A DNA stretch of 56,085 bases from Leptolyngbya sp. CCY15150 (GTDB lineage Bacteria > Cyanobacteriota > Cyanobacteriia > RECH01): assembly GCF_016888135.1 (NCBI RefSeq), contig NZ_JACSWB010000289.1, forward strand, positions 1 through 56,085, in the 5' to 3' direction. Positions 47,471 through 55,846 of this stretch are shown one piece after another. A model generated the notes under the pieces. The model was given only the letters and a program-made list of their open reading frames with translations, made no database searches and was not told where the DNA came from. Every line of letters begins with the position of its first letter. Position 1 is the stretch's first letter. The position numbers were made by a program, and so were the translations under genes.

Positions 47471-47510
47471 GCACCCCCAATCCCTTTCCCAGCCAGGGTG
47501 AGGGGTGAGA
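47471..47510. repeat. Dispersed C/G-rich repeat, copy 4
   Basis: GCACCCCCAATCCCTTTCCC then AGCCAGGGTGAGGGGTGAG; its two sides are partly complementary. Same family as copies at 3611, 13599 and 36452. Confidence 0.5.
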
Positions 47511-47744
47511 GACATTAAGACGGCGCTGGATCCTAAACAGAGCATGAGCACTACCCGAGAGAGATGGCAGGAGCGATGGGCGCTGCTACACTGAAAAACG
47601 ATTTCCCCCAACCGGAATAGCCTAGATCAGGGATTAGACCAGGATCGAGGGCGATCGCCTTTGGAGCAACGAGCCGCCAACAGCGATCGCTCCAGATTAT
47701 AGGAGTAGCTCACCCAAACTTGATACTATAAGGCGGCAGGGGCA

Positions 47745-47798
47745 CCTGAACTATTCAGTCCGTTGAGTCCATTGAGTCCATTGAAATGATTGTTCAGG
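47745..47798. repeat. Triple 9-bp tandem repeat inside a 7-bp inverted repeat
   Basis: GTCCGTTGA, GTCCATTGA, GTCCATTGA follow each other at 47758-47784. CCTGAAC at 47745-47751 and its complement GTTCAGG at 47792-47798 flank them. This lies about 150 bases before the chosen response regulator start and may be a regulator binding region. Confidence 0.6.
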
Positions 47799-47929
47799 AT
47801 CGTATACGAATCAATCCGGTTGCATCATAGCTTGGCTTGAATTCCTATGGATATATCATGTCAAGCACAGAGCTTATGTGAGCACAGACGTGGGTACAGA
47901 CCGATGTGTTCGCCCCACCCAACTTGCTG

Positions 47930-47935
47930 AAGGAG
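47930..47935 (+). promoter_or_regulatory. Ribosome binding site deciding the response regulator start
   Basis: AAGGAG lies eight bases before the ATG at 47944, which argues against the GTG at 47878. Confidence 0.75.
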
Positions 47936-47943
47936 ACCACTGG

Positions 47944-48879
47944 ATGGACATTGTGATCCCTGGAATTGACGACATTAGCCAACAACTGCAACAGGTTGAA
48001 CAAGCCAAAAAGCCAAAAATGCTGGTGGTGGATGATGAGCCGGACAACTTAGACTTGCTCTACCGCACCTTTCGCCGTCATTTCAATGTGCTCAAGGCGG
48101 AAAGTGGCGGCGCTGCCCTAGATATTTTGGCCCAAGAGGGCGAGGTGGCGGTGATTATTTCTGACCAGCGGATGCCGGAAATGAAAGGGACGGAGTTCCT
48201 CAGCAAAACCGTGGTGCAGTTTCCCAACACCATGCGGATTATCCTCACCGGGTTTACGGATGTGGAGGATTTGGTGGAGGCGATTAACTCTGGGCAGGTC
48301 TACAAATATATCACCAAGCCCTGGGATCCATCGGAGCTGAAAACGGTGGTGCAGCGGGCGGTGGAAAGCTACGAATTGCAAAAGCAGCGATCGGACGACC
48401 TGAAGCGCGCCCAGGCCCAAACCCATCTCCTCAGCGCCATTGTGCGGGTGACCCAGCGATCGGTGGATCATCAAGCGCGTCTGGATACCATTGTGGAGGC
48501 GCTGTGCAGCAGTTTTTCTGCCGATCGCTGCATCTTACAGATGGTGTGCGATGCTGCTTTGACGGAGGTGTATAGCAGCAATCAACCGGGAGCCGCCGAT
48601 TGGCTGCAGCAGGATCCCCTAGCTCAACAAGCGATCGCTCAGCAGGTGATTCGTGGCGTCATTCAAGTCAGCCAAGATCCAGATCTATCCCAGCTTGATT
48701 CCTATGCTCAGGAAGGGATTCAGTCCCATGTGGTGATTCCCATTATTTTCCAAGAAGCGGTGATGGCGGTGATTTCGCTGCAGTGGGTCAATCTTTGCCC
48801 GCTCCGTCCTGAAGAACTGCAGTTGCTATACCTCTCAGCTCAGCAAATTGGTCTAGCAATTTCCTGCACCTGCCGCTAG
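47944..48879 (+). CDS. Response regulator with REC and GAF domains
   Basis: A 311-residue two-domain regulator. The receiver domain (about residues 25-145) has the acidic pair VVDDEPDN, the phosphate-accepting Asp in VIISDQRMPEMKG, the conserved Thr in ILTGFTD and the Lys in YITKPWDP. SDQRMPEMKGTEFL is common in regulators of cyclic-di-GMP and related systems. A helical linker follows, then a GAF domain (about 180-305). It has no DNA-binding or enzymatic output, so it probably works through protein contacts. No histidine kinase is adjacent. Confidence 0.88.
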   Translation: MDIVIPGIDDISQQLQQVEQAKKPKMLVVDDEPDNLDLLYRTFRRHFNVLKAESGGAALDILAQEGEVAVIISDQRMPEMKGTEFLSKTVVQFPNTMRIILTGFTDVEDLVEAINSGQVYKYITKPWDPSELKTVVQRAVESYELQKQRSDDLKRAQAQTHLLSAIVRVTQRSVDHQARLDTIVEALCSSFSADRCILQMVCDAALTEVYSSNQPGAADWLQQDPLAQQAIAQQVIRGVIQVSQDPDLSQLDSYAQEGIQSHVVIPIIFQEAVMAVISLQWVNLCPLRPEELQLLYLSAQQIGLAISCTCR

Positions 48880-48937
48880 ATCTAGGATGGTTCCATCGAC
48901 GCGGTAGGATGGCAGAGATATATACCAGGGTTGGTCT

Positions 48938-49642
48938 ATGAGGTCTCCGGTGGCTCCCGACGGCGTCCAGGCATTATTTAACCGAATTGCGCCCGTCTAC
49001 GATCAGTTAAATGACGGTCTCAGTCTAGGCCTGCATCGGGTCTGGAAGCTGATGACTGTGCAGTGGAGCGGGGCGATGCCAGGCGCAACCTGTCTTGATG
49101 TCTGCTGCGGCAGTGGCGATGTTACCCAACTTTTGGCCCAGCAGGTGGGCCCCAACGGTCGGGTAGTTGGGGTTGATTTTGCGGCCTCTCAATTAGCGAT
49201 CGCTCAACAGCGCAACGATCAGCGGCGATCGCCCTTACCGATTACCTGGGTGGAAGGCGATGCGCTCCATCTCCCCTTTGACGACAGCACCTTTGATGCA
49301 GCCACCATGAGCTACGGGTTGCGCAACGTCGCTTCTATTCCCGATAGCTTGCGGGAACTGCACCGTGTTCTGAAGCCCGGCGCAACGGTGGCCATCCTTG
49401 ATTTTCATCGTCCTAGCAGTGACCTAGTGCGGCAGTTCCAGCGCTGGTACTTGGCCACCGTGGTCGTCCCCATGGCCAAAGATTTAGGTATGGAAGATGA
49501 GTATGCTTACTTAGCCCCCAGTATCGATCGCTTTCCCATCGGCGCAGAACAGCGGGCGATCGCTCACCAGGTTGGCTTTCGTCAGGCAATCCATTACGCG
49601 ATCGCGGGCGGATTAATGGGCGTTTTGGTCGCGACTCGGTGA
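48938..49642 (+). CDS. menG: Demethylphylloquinone / demethylmenaquinone methyltransferase
   Basis: A 234-residue SAM-dependent methyltransferase of the UbiE/MenG family. FNRIAPVYDQLNDGLSLGLHRVWK is the family start; the SAM motif is CLDVCCGSGDVTQLLA; TMSYGLRNVASIPDSLRELHRVLKPGA is the second family block. In cyanobacteria it performs the last methylation of phylloquinone (vitamin K1), the photosystem I electron carrier. The N-terminal ATG gives a normal-length protein. It lies 58 bases after the response regulator gene. Confidence 0.93.
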   Translation: MRSPVAPDGVQALFNRIAPVYDQLNDGLSLGLHRVWKLMTVQWSGAMPGATCLDVCCGSGDVTQLLAQQVGPNGRVVGVDFAASQLAIAQQRNDQRRSPLPITWVEGDALHLPFDDSTFDAATMSYGLRNVASIPDSLRELHRVLKPGATVAILDFHRPSSDLVRQFQRWYLATVVVPMAKDLGMEDEYAYLAPSIDRFPIGAEQRAIAHQVGFRQAIHYAIAGGLMGVLVATR

Positions 49643-49763
49643 ATCCCGCCGAAGCTGAGCAAAAATCGCTATTTAGGTAGAAGACAGGCATCTATTCAAA
49701 AATGATAGGGTAAGCATAGATTAGCCCTGGTCATAGGGCACCCATTTATCCCGATCGCCTCTT

Positions 49764-51002
49764 TTGCCCTTGGACGCTTCCACCCTACTGCTGATTGCTG
49801 CACCTCCCATTGTGGGCGGCATCATTGGCTATTTCACCAATGATCTAGCCATCAAAATGCTATTTCGTCCCTATCGTCCCCTCTACATCGCCGGACGACG
49901 ATTGCCCTTTACCCCAGGCTTGATTCCCAGCAACCAGGAACGGCTGGCCAAGCGAATCGCCGACACGATTATGGGGTCGCTGCTGACCCCCGCCGAGCTG
50001 CAAAACCTAGCGCGGCGCTTATTGCAAACCGAGCGGATGCAGTCGGCCATTCTCTGGCTGCTGCGGCTGGCCCTAGAACAACTCCAGGCCCGAGATGATC
50101 GGGGTACTAGCAAAATTGTCGCCAATATCCTGCGGGATTTATTGGGGCGATCGCTCCTGCGCTTGGTGCGGGTCTGGGCTAGGCAGGAAGACTTTTTAGC
50201 CCCGCAGCTCAACCAGATTTTTGACCAAGTCTTGCTAGAGTTTCAGCTCTCCGAGGTGCAGGCAGAGCAACTGTCCGACTGGTTGCTGAACGTGGTGCTG
50301 CCCCCGGATGTCTTGCGAGTGACCCTGATCGACTTTCTCACCGATCGCAACATTCAGGTGATCGACGAAGGCTTTCGCGAAAAAACCAGCGGCACCTACT
50401 GGGTGGTCGCCAACCTCTTTGGTCTACGCAACACCCTCACCCGCCTACGCACCTACTGCCTTGATGAAAAAGAGGCCACCAATACCCGGATCACCGAGCT
50501 CATTCAGGCCTTGGGCATCAAAGGGCGGTTGACCGAGTGGCTGCAAAACCTCTCCATGCAAAACCTGCCGGTTTCCACCGTCCGCCGACTGCGCAGCACC
50601 ATGCGCGAGACCGTGCGCGACTATGTGAGCAACCGAGGTGCCGATCTTTTGGAAGGATTGGGCGAATCGGTGGATTGGGACAGCACCGCCGACCTCTTGC
50701 TCAATCGCCTGCAAAGCTCAGATGCCGTCTATACATCCCTAGAACCCGTCAGTAAAGAACTGGCGCTGGTGCTAGAGCAATATCTAGAACGCGATTTAGA
50801 AAACATTGTGGCCCAGGCTATTCCCATTCTCGACATCGACCAAGTGATCATCGACCGGGTGCGGGCCACATCTCCCCGAGACTTGGAACTGGCCATTCAA
50901 GGGATTGTCCGCAATGAACTGCAAGCGATCGTCAACCTAGGCGGCATCCTCGGTTTCACCATCGGTCTCTTCCAAGCGGTGATCCTCTATTTCCGCGGAT
51001 AG
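49764..51002 (+). CDS. DUF445 family membrane-associated protein
   Basis: A 412-residue protein with a membrane helix at each end ([20 protein letters not shown] at the start and [18 protein letters not shown] at the end) and a long helical middle part. [19 protein letters not shown] is the DUF445 start motif, and [21 protein letters not shown] follows. Function unknown. No ATG is in frame between the preceding stop at 49734 and the conserved part, so translation starts at a TTG, at 49764 or 49770. Confidence 0.85.
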   Translation: MPLDASTLLLIAAPPIVGGIIGYFTNDLAIKMLFRPYRPLYIAGRRLPFTPGLIPSNQERLAKRIADTIMGSLLTPAELQNLARRLLQTERMQSAILWLLRLALEQLQARDDRGTSKIVANILRDLLGRSLLRLVRVWARQEDFLAPQLNQIFDQVLLEFQLSEVQAEQLSDWLLNVVLPPDVLRVTLIDFLTDRNIQVIDEGFREKTSGTYWVVANLFGLRNTLTRLRTYCLDEKEATNTRITELIQALGIKGRLTEWLQNLSMQNLPVSTVRRLRSTMRETVRDYVSNRGADLLEGLGESVDWDSTADLLLNRLQSSDAVYTSLEPVSKELALVLEQYLERDLENIVAQAIPILDIDQVIIDRVRATSPRDLELAIQGIVRNELQAIVNLGGILGFTIGLFQAVILYFRG

Positions 51003-51036
51003 TTAATCCTCGTGATTCGTGCAAGGGCCAGGCAAA

Positions 51037-51260
51037 TTGACATCCTCTCTACTCAATCGCTAGACGATAGGAGTGGAGATTTCTTGGATTACTCCAAAAA
51101 CTTCCTGCTTCTCTGGCTCATGCCTAGATACCCAAGCAAGCCTGGATCCCCCTGGTCAGAACGCCTCCACAGGCTGTTTGTTTTACGTCCACTTGGTGCC
51201 CCCAAGCAGGACGGATCTAAAGAGTTGTGTTTGGCTTTGCTCTATACAGGTTGTCAGTGT
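51037..51260 (-). mobile_element. Orphan right end of a TnpB-type (IS200/IS605, IS1341-like) element
   Basis: Read on the minus strand, the segment ends with a hairpin and then GAGGATGTCAA (51047-51037 on the complement). The hairpin arms are TCTCCACTC (51071-51079) and GAGTAGAGA (51046-51054), a 9-bp stem with one wobble and a 16-base loop. This hairpin plus GGATGTCAA, preceded by GCAGGAAGTTTTTGGAGTAA (51088-51107), is what I know from right ends of cyanobacterial tnpB elements, which also encode the guide RNA. A short stretch upstream (QVDVKQTACGGVLTR on the minus strand, about 51158-51202) looks like a translated tail. No intact tnpB or tnpA is present. The left limit is not defined; 51260 is a guess. 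Confidence 0.5.
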
Positions 51261-51531
51261 CTTAACCGTTCTCTGAGCCGCCTACTGGATGAGCCATCCG
51301 TATTGTTTCTGCGCTTTACCGCTAAAGTAATGGTATCAGTCAGTTGTAGATTTCGGCGCTATTCCTTCTCTCACGATCCCATGGTTCAGGGATGCACCTC
51401 AATCTACGCGTCCTACACCACCAGCCTAGTCAAAGATTATGGCTGGTGTACTGGTCGGCTTTTGATAAGAGATAGACTGGGGCGTTGCCCTTAGGGCTTG
51501 AGTCGTCCGTTGCTGCATCGAGGATGCCGAT
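51261..51531. other. Remainder of the spacer before ycf66
   Basis: No gene supported. It is covered by a 160-codon plus frame (51012-51494) that I treat as a non-coding passage through the mobile-element relic. Confidence 0.4.
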
Positions 51532-52893
51532 ATGTTTGCGTATGGTTTAGCGATACTGGTGGGTTTGGGAAGCCTGACATTTTACATGGCAGCATTTTTC
51601 ATCCCAGAAGTGCATCGCCGTCAAGATATAGCTTGGAGCGGCGTCGGCATGTTCTATGCCTTGGCGCTGTGGATTTATGGCGATCGCCTCCAGGGTGGCC
51701 TCTTGGTGGGACAAACGGCCAGTGTGGTGCTGCTGCTCTGGTTGGGATGGCAACTGCTGATCCTGCGCCGACAAACCACCCCCCTTGAGCAACAAACCGA
51801 CTTGCCAGAAGGCGCTACCGTGATTCCAGGCTTGGAGCGCCAACCTGCGGTATCTGCTGGTCAGCCGACTCGCCAGACCAGCAAACAGTCAAGTAACCAA
51901 TCCAGCAAACAGTCGAGTAAGCAGTCCACTCCAAAGGCGGCACCACCGGCTCAAGCAGCCCCAGCCAGTCCAGCCGCGCCGATTGCCGCCCCGTCTGCCA
52001 CCGATACTCCTGCCCCTGCATTTCCCCAGGTTGACTCGGTTACCCCCGCCGCCGTCGAGTCTGCTGCGGTACCCACGGCCACAGAAGCGATCGCTCCTCC
52101 ACCTCCAACTCAAACAGAAGCAAGCAGCCCCACACCATCAGCAGCTAGCCCATCTTCCCCAACGGCAACCACCCCATCTTCTCCGTTAGAAGCAACTCCA
52201 TCAGAAGCAACCCCATCAGAAGCAACTCCATCAAACCCTATCCAAGCAGCCGCTACCCCATCAGAACCGACTTCATCAAAACCTATCCAGGCTCCCAGAC
52301 CAGAAACATCCAACCAGCCATCCCCCAGATCTGAACAACCTGCAAGGGCGGCTCAGACCGAGTCCCGACCAACGGCATCTCCAGCAGCAGCGTCCCAGCC
52401 GCGATCGCCCCAGCCCAACCAACGCCCACCTCAGCGATCCAGCTCACCTCCTCCATCCTCTCGTCCCCCTAGTCCAGCCAGACAACCTCAGCCAGCACCA
52501 CCTCAAGCCGCCACCACCCAACCCGACCCGTCCCCTACCAAGACGGTCAAAACTCCTCAGCCAACGCCTCAAGCAACTCCTCAGCCCAAAACACCTGCAC
52601 CCCAGCCCAAAAAAGCGACAGGCCCCATGGGTCGTCTGAGAAACTTATTTCAGCGTTCCGCACCAGCAAAACCATCTGCCAAACCGTCTACCCCCGTTGG
52701 GGAGATTGAAGAACTGGAAGAAGGTTGGGATGATTGGAATGAAGAAGCACCGCCCTCACCCACCAGCGATCGCCGTGATCCATCCCGTACGCCCACAGGC
52801 GATCGCCCGCCTCAGGTCTTAAAAGCTGAACTGATTTCCCAGAAAGATGAAGCTTCCTTACCTTCACCCTACGAGGAAGAGTCCAGTATTTGA
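51532..52893 (+). CDS. ycf66: Ycf66 family protein with long disordered tail
   Basis: A 453-residue protein. Residues 1-90 are the Ycf66 domain: three hydrophobic helices (YGLAILVGLGSLTFYMAAFF, IAWSGVGMFYALALWIYG, VVLLLWLGWQLLILRR) as in algal plastid Ycf66. From about residue 95 to 365 runs a Pro/Ser/Ala/Thr/Gln-rich stretch with short repeats (QSSKQSSKQS, and SEATPSEATPSEATPSNP near residues 221-240) that must be disordered. A short conserved basic-acidic part follows (GRLRNLFQRSAPAKP, EELEEGWDDWNEE). Plastid forms lack the long insert. Function is unknown; a thylakoid role is inferred from its distribution. Confidence 0.9.
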   Translation: MFAYGLAILVGLGSLTFYMAAFFIPEVHRRQDIAWSGVGMFYALALWIYGDRLQGGLLVGQTASVVLLLWLGWQLLILRRQTTPLEQQTDLPEGATVIPGLERQPAVSAGQPTRQTSKQSSNQSSKQSSKQSTPKAAPPAQAAPASPAAPIAAPSATDTPAPAFPQVDSVTPAAVESAAVPTATEAIAPPPPTQTEASSPTPSAASPSSPTATTPSSPLEATPSEATPSEATPSNPIQAAATPSEPTSSKPIQAPRPETSNQPSPRSEQPARAAQTESRPTASPAAASQPRSPQPNQRPPQRSSSPPPSSRPPSPARQPQPAPPQAATTQPDPSPTKTVKTPQPTPQATPQPKTPAPQPKKATGPMGRLRNLFQRSAPAKPSAKPSTPVGEIEELEEGWDDWNEEAPPSPTSDRRDPSRTPTGDRPPQVLKAELISQKDEASLPSPYEEESSI

Positions 52894-53080
52894 GAGCGAT
52901 CGCCCTCTGATATCTGGAAAGAAACAGATGTTAGATAGATTATCCCAGCCATCCCAGATTTCATCTAGTCCACCATACTTTTATCGTCTCCAGCCTCTTC
53001 CTGCATCCAAACCCTAGAATTCCCTGACATTTGTTCTGATCTCGCCTACTATTGTCTCGATATCAAACCCTGGCAACCTA

Positions 53081-53086
53081 AGGAGA
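53081..53086 (+). promoter_or_regulatory. Ribosome binding site of mscL
   Basis: AAGGAG lies eleven bases before the ATG at 53097. Confidence 0.65.
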
Positions 53087-53096
53087 TACAACTCTT

Positions 53097-53540
53097 ATGA
53101 GCATTCGGCGCGGACGACAGGCCACCACTGGCTTTTTCTCAGATTTTCGTGATTTTATCATGCGGGGCAACGTCATCGATCTCGCCGTTGCGGTGATCAT
53201 TGGCGGTGCGTTCGGCAATGTGATTAATTCCCTCGTAGCAGACATTCTGACGCCTGCTATTCTCAATCCAGCCATGCAGGCAGCGGGCGTAGATAAGCTA
53301 GCAGACCTGAGTGCAGCGGGTATTCAGTATGGTTTGTTCTTAGCAGCCATTATTAACTTTATCGTCATTGCCTTCTGTATGTTCTTGGTGGTGCGATCGT
53401 TTACGGCAATGAAAAATCGCGTGAAGCGAGCGGAGGAGGTTGAAGCAGCAGAAGCCCCACCGGATCCTGCCATCGTAGCCCAAGAACGTCTAACCCAGGC
53501 AATTGAACGATTAACCAGCGTCATGGAACGGCCCCAGTAG
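53097..53540 (+). CDS. mscL: Large-conductance mechanosensitive channel MscL
   Basis: A 147-residue channel that opens under membrane tension and releases solutes on hypo-osmotic shock. FSDFRDFIMRGNVIDLAVAVIIGGAFGNVINSLVADILTPAI is TM1 with its pore-lining glycines, GIQYGLFLAAIINFIVIAFCMFLVVRSF is TM2, and the C-terminal helix (RVKRAEEVEAAEAPPDPAIVAQERLTQAIERL) forms the bundle inside the cell. The loop between TM1 and TM2 is short. Length is near the usual 130-150. Confidence 0.95.
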   Translation: MSIRRGRQATTGFFSDFRDFIMRGNVIDLAVAVIIGGAFGNVINSLVADILTPAILNPAMQAAGVDKLADLSAAGIQYGLFLAAIINFIVIAFCMFLVVRSFTAMKNRVKRAEEVEAAEAPPDPAIVAQERLTQAIERLTSVMERPQ

Positions 53541-53575
53541 GTTAGAACCGAGAAGCGATCGCTCTTTATTCAACA

Positions 53576-53609
53576 TCTAGAGGGCGATCGCTCATGGCAT
53601 GTTGCGAAG
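53576..53609. repeat. 34-bp direct repeat, left copy
   Basis: TCTAGAGGGCGATCGCTCAT then GGCATGTTGCGAAG. A second copy with one changed base (GTAT for GCAT) is at 54170-54203. Each copy lies upstream of one of two paralogous genes, showing that the duplicated unit included the promoter side. Confidence 0.9.
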
Positions 53610-53702
53610 TGTTGCATTTACTCCTCGGATCATGATAGTAAGCTATTCATAGAACAGACACCACAAAGCGTAGCTTCTACTTATCTTGCTGGATCAACAA
53701 TT

Positions 53703-54107
53703 ATGACGAATTCGTCTCGACCAAGACTCTATACTCGAAGAACCAAATGGTATAACTTAGCTTACCTAGTATTAATTACTCTCATATGGAGCACGGTGGT
53801 CATCACGCCAAGTCCCTCTGTCATAGGAGTTGTTTTAGGCAGCATCATACCCGTGACGGGAGTCGCAGCCATCGTTGGAATCATCTTAGATAAAGCCTGG
53901 GCAAAGTGGGCAGCGATCGCCGCCTATGGCTTCTTGAGTTTCATCCTCATTGCAGGATTTGTGTCTTCCTTCCTACAACCTAGTCTAGCCAGTACCGTTG
54001 GCGACGATGGGCTCAGAGCTTCTAGAATCATGATGCTTCTCATCCTCGCTGTCACGCTTCTAGGCATGGGTTCACTCATGAAGAAACGACCTGCTGCCCC
54101 GGTCTGA
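53703..54107 (+). CDS. Small membrane protein, first of a tandem paralog pair
   Basis: A 134-residue protein with four likely membrane helices (about residues 19-37, 45-63, 66-90 and 107-125). The start MTNSSRPRLYTRRTKWYNLAYL is shared with the next gene, as are VGIILDKAWAKWAAIAAYGF and the end LMKKRPAAP. I recognise no named family. Both genes keep reading frame and start, so both are probably used. The ATG at 53703 is in a spacing from the 34-bp repeat (93 bases) different from that of copy two (27 bases), so part of the leader has been lost or gained. Confidence 0.72.
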   Translation: MTNSSRPRLYTRRTKWYNLAYLVLITLIWSTVVITPSPSVIGVVLGSIIPVTGVAAIVGIILDKAWAKWAAIAAYGFLSFILIAGFVSSFLQPSLASTVGDDGLRASRIMMLLILAVTLLGMGSLMKKRPAAPV

Positions 54108-54169
54108 GGAGCTGTGAATGCTCAGCGGGACTGGGTTGATAAGGGAGGCGATAGCTCTTGACTTGACTA

Positions 54170-54203
54170 TCTAGAGGGCGATCGCTCATGGTATGTTGCG
54201 AAG
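54170..54203. repeat. 34-bp direct repeat, right copy
   Basis: Matches 53576-53609 at 33 of 34 bases. Lies 27 bases before the second paralog. Confidence 0.9.
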
Positions 54204-54230
54204 ATAGTTCATCTAATTCTAAGCTCATCT

Positions 54231-54662
54231 ATGACAAATTCTTCTCAGCCAAAGCTCTATACTCGCACGACGAAATGGTACAACCTAGCTTATCTGGCAT
54301 TCATTGCTTTTACATCGAGCACGCTGGTGATCACAACTGTTTTGGGCACCTATGAAGACACAGACGTCTCTGGTGTAGAAGTCATTCGTTCTGGTGCCAT
54401 GGCAGTGGTGGGAATTGCCGCGATCGTTGGCATTAGCTTAGATAAAACCTGGTCAAGATGGGCAGCGATCGCCACCTATGGCTGCTTCATCTTTGTGCTG
54501 ATTGAGGGATTCGTAAATTCTTTGCTGGCAGACTCTGCTCTGACGATGGCTCTTGGCTCAAGTGCGCTCATAGCTTTTAGAGGCTTGCGAATAGTCATGA
54601 TCATCCCAGCACTGGTGGGCGTTGGCTTGCTGATGGACAAACGATCTGCTGACCCTACCTAA
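54231..54662 (+). CDS. Small membrane protein, second of a tandem paralog pair
   Basis: A 143-residue membrane protein with the same four-helix plan as its neighbour. It shares LYTRTTKWYNLAYL, VVGIAAIVGISLDKTW and GLLMDKRSADP with the first copy, and adds about nine residues in the first outer loop (TYEDTDVSGVEVIRSG). Coding identity is well below that of the 34-bp repeat upstream, so either the genes diverged faster or the repeat is constrained. Function unknown. Confidence 0.72.
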   Translation: MTNSSQPKLYTRTTKWYNLAYLAFIAFTSSTLVITTVLGTYEDTDVSGVEVIRSGAMAVVGIAAIVGISLDKTWSRWAAIATYGCFIFVLIEGFVNSLLADSALTMALGSSALIAFRGLRIVMIIPALVGVGLLMDKRSADPT

Positions 54663-54761
54663 GAATCTATGCATGCTCAACGGAGCTGGGTTGGAAGGGA
54701 TCGCCACACTGCGCGCAAGGGGTGGCGATCGCAACGGTACGCCAAGAGAGCAGCTCACAGG

Positions 54762-55103
54762 TTAGAAAGGCATTCTGCCTGAAGACAGCATTTTATAGCC
54801 CCCAGTCATCGCCACTAGCGCCACAAAAAACTGCCAGAGACTGGTTGGGTTCAGAACGGCTCGGCTGCTAGCAAAGACACAAATAATACCAGCCGCAACA
54901 AAGATCCAGCCGATGCTTTTAGCACCCAAAGGTAAGATCACCAGAGCCAGAACGCCTACGACAAGAAGCAGGATAGATAAATCGGCTGCAATACCTCTCC
55001 AAAAATAGGGCGAGACGTTCGTGGTGAAAAAGATATTTCTTCCCAAGAAGTAAATTCCCAGCAACAGCAGCGCAAAGCCTATCAGTTGAATTAAAAATCT
55101 CAT
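54762..55103 (-). CDS. Small membrane protein of unknown function
   Basis: A 113-residue protein with four hydrophobic helices (LIQLIGFALLLLGIYFL, IAADLSILLLVVGVLALVIL, IGWIFVAAGIICVFA, LWQFFVALVAMTGGYKML). Length, start (MRFLIQ) and spacing look genuine. No family recognised. It is convergent with the paralog pair. A likely -10 box, TATATATTCT, lies 80 bases upstream on the other strand, so its promoter is not clear. Confidence 0.65.
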   Translation of the reverse strand: MRFLIQLIGFALLLLGIYFLGRNIFFTTNVSPYFWRGIAADLSILLLVVGVLALVILPLGAKSIGWIFVAAGIICVFASSRAVLNPTSLWQFFVALVAMTGGYKMLSSGRMPF

Positions 55104-55281
55104 GGCGGTGTCTCGCAGTTAACAACGTATAAACATGGTGATCCTCAAGCAAGGTAAGTGAGGCGCTTAGTGTTTGCGTCCCGATATATATTCTACAGGC
55201 TGGGCTAGCGGAGAGCGATCGCTTTCCTACTTGATAAACGCTAGGTTAGGATACCGGATATGATCAAAGATAGGGAATTCA

Positions 55282-55770
55282 TTAACAGACCCCATCCTCT
55301 TGCTCACAGGCACCAATACTCACCCAACTACTGGATCCATCAGCCCAATGTTCCTTTTTCCAGATAGGAGCATTATGTTTGAGCGTATCGATCGCATATT
55401 GGCAGGCAGCGAACGCCTCAGAACGATGGGGACTGCCGACGGCTACCAAGACACTAATATCGCCCACCGCCAAGCGTCCGGTGCGATGGCGAATCACGGT
55501 ATGGGTAATCGGCCATCGCTGGCGAATATCGGCGGCGATTTGCTGAAAAACGCGAATAGCCATCGGCTCGTAGGCCTGATATTCCAGCGCCACCACCGGA
55601 CGCCCCTCAGTTTGATTGCGCACCATGCCGCTCATCACCACGATCGCTCCATTGGCTGCATCATCGGCTAAGCCATAGACCTCGTCTAGGGACAGCGGTG
55701 CGAAGGTGATCGCGACGTGATCAGCTTCCAGGATAGGAGCTTGCAGGAGTTGAGATCGAGATACATCCAT
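55282..55770 (-). CDS. moaE: Molybdopterin synthase catalytic subunit
   Basis: A 162-residue protein from the ATG at 55770; a TTG at 55791 would add seven residues. MoaE with MoaD sulfurates cyclic pyranopterin phosphate to make molybdopterin. Family blocks are GAIVVMSGMVRNQTEGRPV, LEYQAYEPMA, IRHRTGRLAVGD, and AVGSPHRSEAFAACQYAID; the catalytic Lys region is LKHNAPIWKKE. Normal length. moaD is not seen next to it. Confidence 0.93.
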   Translation of the reverse strand: MDVSRSQLLQAPILEADHVAITFAPLSLDEVYGLADDAANGAIVVMSGMVRNQTEGRPVVALEYQAYEPMAIRVFQQIAADIRQRWPITHTVIRHRTGRLAVGDISVLVAVGSPHRSEAFAACQYAIDTLKHNAPIWKKEHWADGSSSWVSIGACEQEDGVC

Positions 55771-55846
55771 CGACAATAGCCTAGAGCGCAATACAACTAT
55801 TATTGTGCGCTATTTACCCTGGGCGATGGATCACGCAAGGTACTGG

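Larger units (their letters stand above)
47234..47943. other. 710-bp spacer with several repeats
   Basis: Holds a hairpin AGCATG/CATGCT at 47344-47349 and 47357-47362 behind folE without a T-run, the C/G-rich dispersed repeat at 47471-47510, and a 9-bp tandem repeat near 47758. A GTG at 47878 opens the response regulator frame but is not the preferred start. No gene is supported. Confidence 0.45.

Noticed and set aside
47342-47611. 89-codon minus-strand frame in the folE downstream spacer
   Set aside because: Crosses a dispersed repeat; low-complexity Cys/Ser/Gly/Trp composition.
51012-51494. 160-codon plus-strand frame between DUF445 and ycf66
   Set aside because: Arg/Ser/Leu/Cys-rich, matches no family, and crosses the sequence that looks like a TnpB right end read on the other strand.
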